Shown here: in pieces, positions 63,692 to 64,000 of the stretch
Layout: every line of letters begins with the position of its first letter
How positions within the stretch are numbered: the stretch's first letter is position 1
Assembly (NCBI RefSeq): GCF_009689585.1
Contig: NZ_AP018694.1
Location: 4,269,501-4,333,500 of the forward strand
DNA length: 64,000 nucleotides
Origin: Aquipluma nitroreducens
Lineage (GTDB): Bacteria; Bacteroidota; Bacteroidia; Bacteroidales; Prolixibacteraceae
Reading direction: 5' to 3'
Made by a program: the position numbers and the translations under genes
Notes under the pieces: model-generated
Told to the model about the DNA's origin: nothing
The model's database searches: none
What the model saw: only the letters and a program-made list of their open reading frames with translations

Positions 63692-64000
63692 ATGAAACAA
63701 TTAACCCGATTCGCTTTTGTTTTTGCATTCCTGATGTTTTTTTCTGGCATTATTGGATCCGCACAGCCAGTCAAGATTATTTTCGATTCGGATATGGGAC
63801 CCGATTTTGACGATATTGGTGCCATTACTATTCTTCATGCTTTGGCCGCCAAAGGCGAATGCGAGATTTTGGCAACGATGGCCAGTGACGGATATTCATA
63901 TATTGCGCCAACACTCGAAGTTTTTAACCGCTATTTTCAGAAGCCCGAAATCCCAATTGGCGTTCCCGGGTCGGATGCACCAAACTTTTCATGTCCCAAT
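63692..64000 (+). CDS. exported nucleoside hydrolase, partial
   Basis: The first 103 codons of an inosine-uridine nucleoside hydrolase-like enzyme, cut by the right edge. A signal peptide (MKQLTRFAFVFAFLMFFSGI...GSAQ) precedes the calcium-binding motif IFDSDMGPDFDDIGAITIL and the block CEILATMASDGYSY. It would release ribose from nucleosides in the periplasm. It lies 30 bases downstream of the glycohydrolase gene and probably shares its transcript. Confidence 0.85.
   Translation, partial: MKQLTRFAFVFAFLMFFSGIIGSAQPVKIIFDSDMGPDFDDIGAITILHALAAKGECEILATMASDGYSYIAPTLEVFNRYFQKPEIPIGVPGSDAPNFSCPN

Overview
The window looks like a chromosomal stretch of a Bacteroidota bacterium, probably an environmental member of the Bacteroidales/Marinilabiliales. 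The evidence is the protein set: Bacteroidota-type GH127 and GH2 secreted glycosidases, DUF3078, UxaE with an SDR-type UxuB, a gamma-alpha fused KorA and a membrane-bound AraC regulator. Several promoters also match the Bacteroidota pattern TTG-N19/21-TAnnTTTG, Shine-Dalgarno sequences are mostly absent, and there are many short palindromic intergenic repeats. No rRNA, CRISPR array, prophage or plasmid functions were seen. Two tRNA genes (His-GTG, Arg-TCT) are present.

Layout. 0-5 kb: partial 2-oxoacid:ferredoxin oxidoreductase alpha subunit, gamma-class carbonic anhydrase, a decayed IS5-family element inserted at its stop codon, and a GH127 glycosidase. 5-10 kb: a large FAD/Fe-S D-lactate dehydrogenase-like enzyme, tRNA-His, a PepSY-like protein and an ECF sigma factor. 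9.6-13 kb: a cell-envelope cluster of a helical lipoprotein, two L,D-transpeptidases and a membrane protein. 13-19 kb: mobA, a Ste24-type protease, cinA and an AsmA-like protein. 19-24 kb: a 1254-residue GH2 enzyme with a LamG insertion, flanked by inverted repeats, and an MFS transporter. 24-30 kb: asnA, tRNA-Arg, hutI and ftcD (histidine degradation), and a DUF3078 protein. 30-35 kb: a broken monooxygenase gene, PhnA, DUF169, an acyltransferase and an AraC-type regulator. 35-50 kb: a divergent hexuronate catabolism locus. 50-64 kb: TerB, glutathione peroxidase, dnaX with a frameshift site, ferritin, RelA/SpoT, TPR proteins, a phosphatase, a metal efflux permease, and a ribokinase / ADP-ribosylglycohydrolase / nucleoside hydrolase cluster.

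How genes work together. On the + strand uxaE-uxaC-kdgK-kdgA-exuT imports hexuronates, interconverts tagaturonate and fructuronate, and cleaves KDPG. On the - strand lacI-uxuB(SDR)-pfkB-larA-like-gfo/idh-pdxB-gnd diverges from it. Two copies of the palindrome CGTGTWCGWACACG sit in the shared promoter region. Mannonate dehydratase (UxuA) is not in the window, but a nickel-pincer LarA homologue, a sugar-acid-type kinase and 6-phosphogluconate dehydrogenase are. This suggests, as inference only, a side route mannonate -> gluconate -> 6-phosphogluconate -> ribulose 5-phosphate.

The most interesting observations are that possible hexuronate route; a Lys-terminated helical lipoprotein beside two L,D-transpeptidases (a possible Braun-lipoprotein analogue); an A10 slip site in dnaX that would give both gamma and tau; a LacI-type regulator with no ATG/GTG/TTG start; and a GC-rich repeat family placed at start and stop codons.
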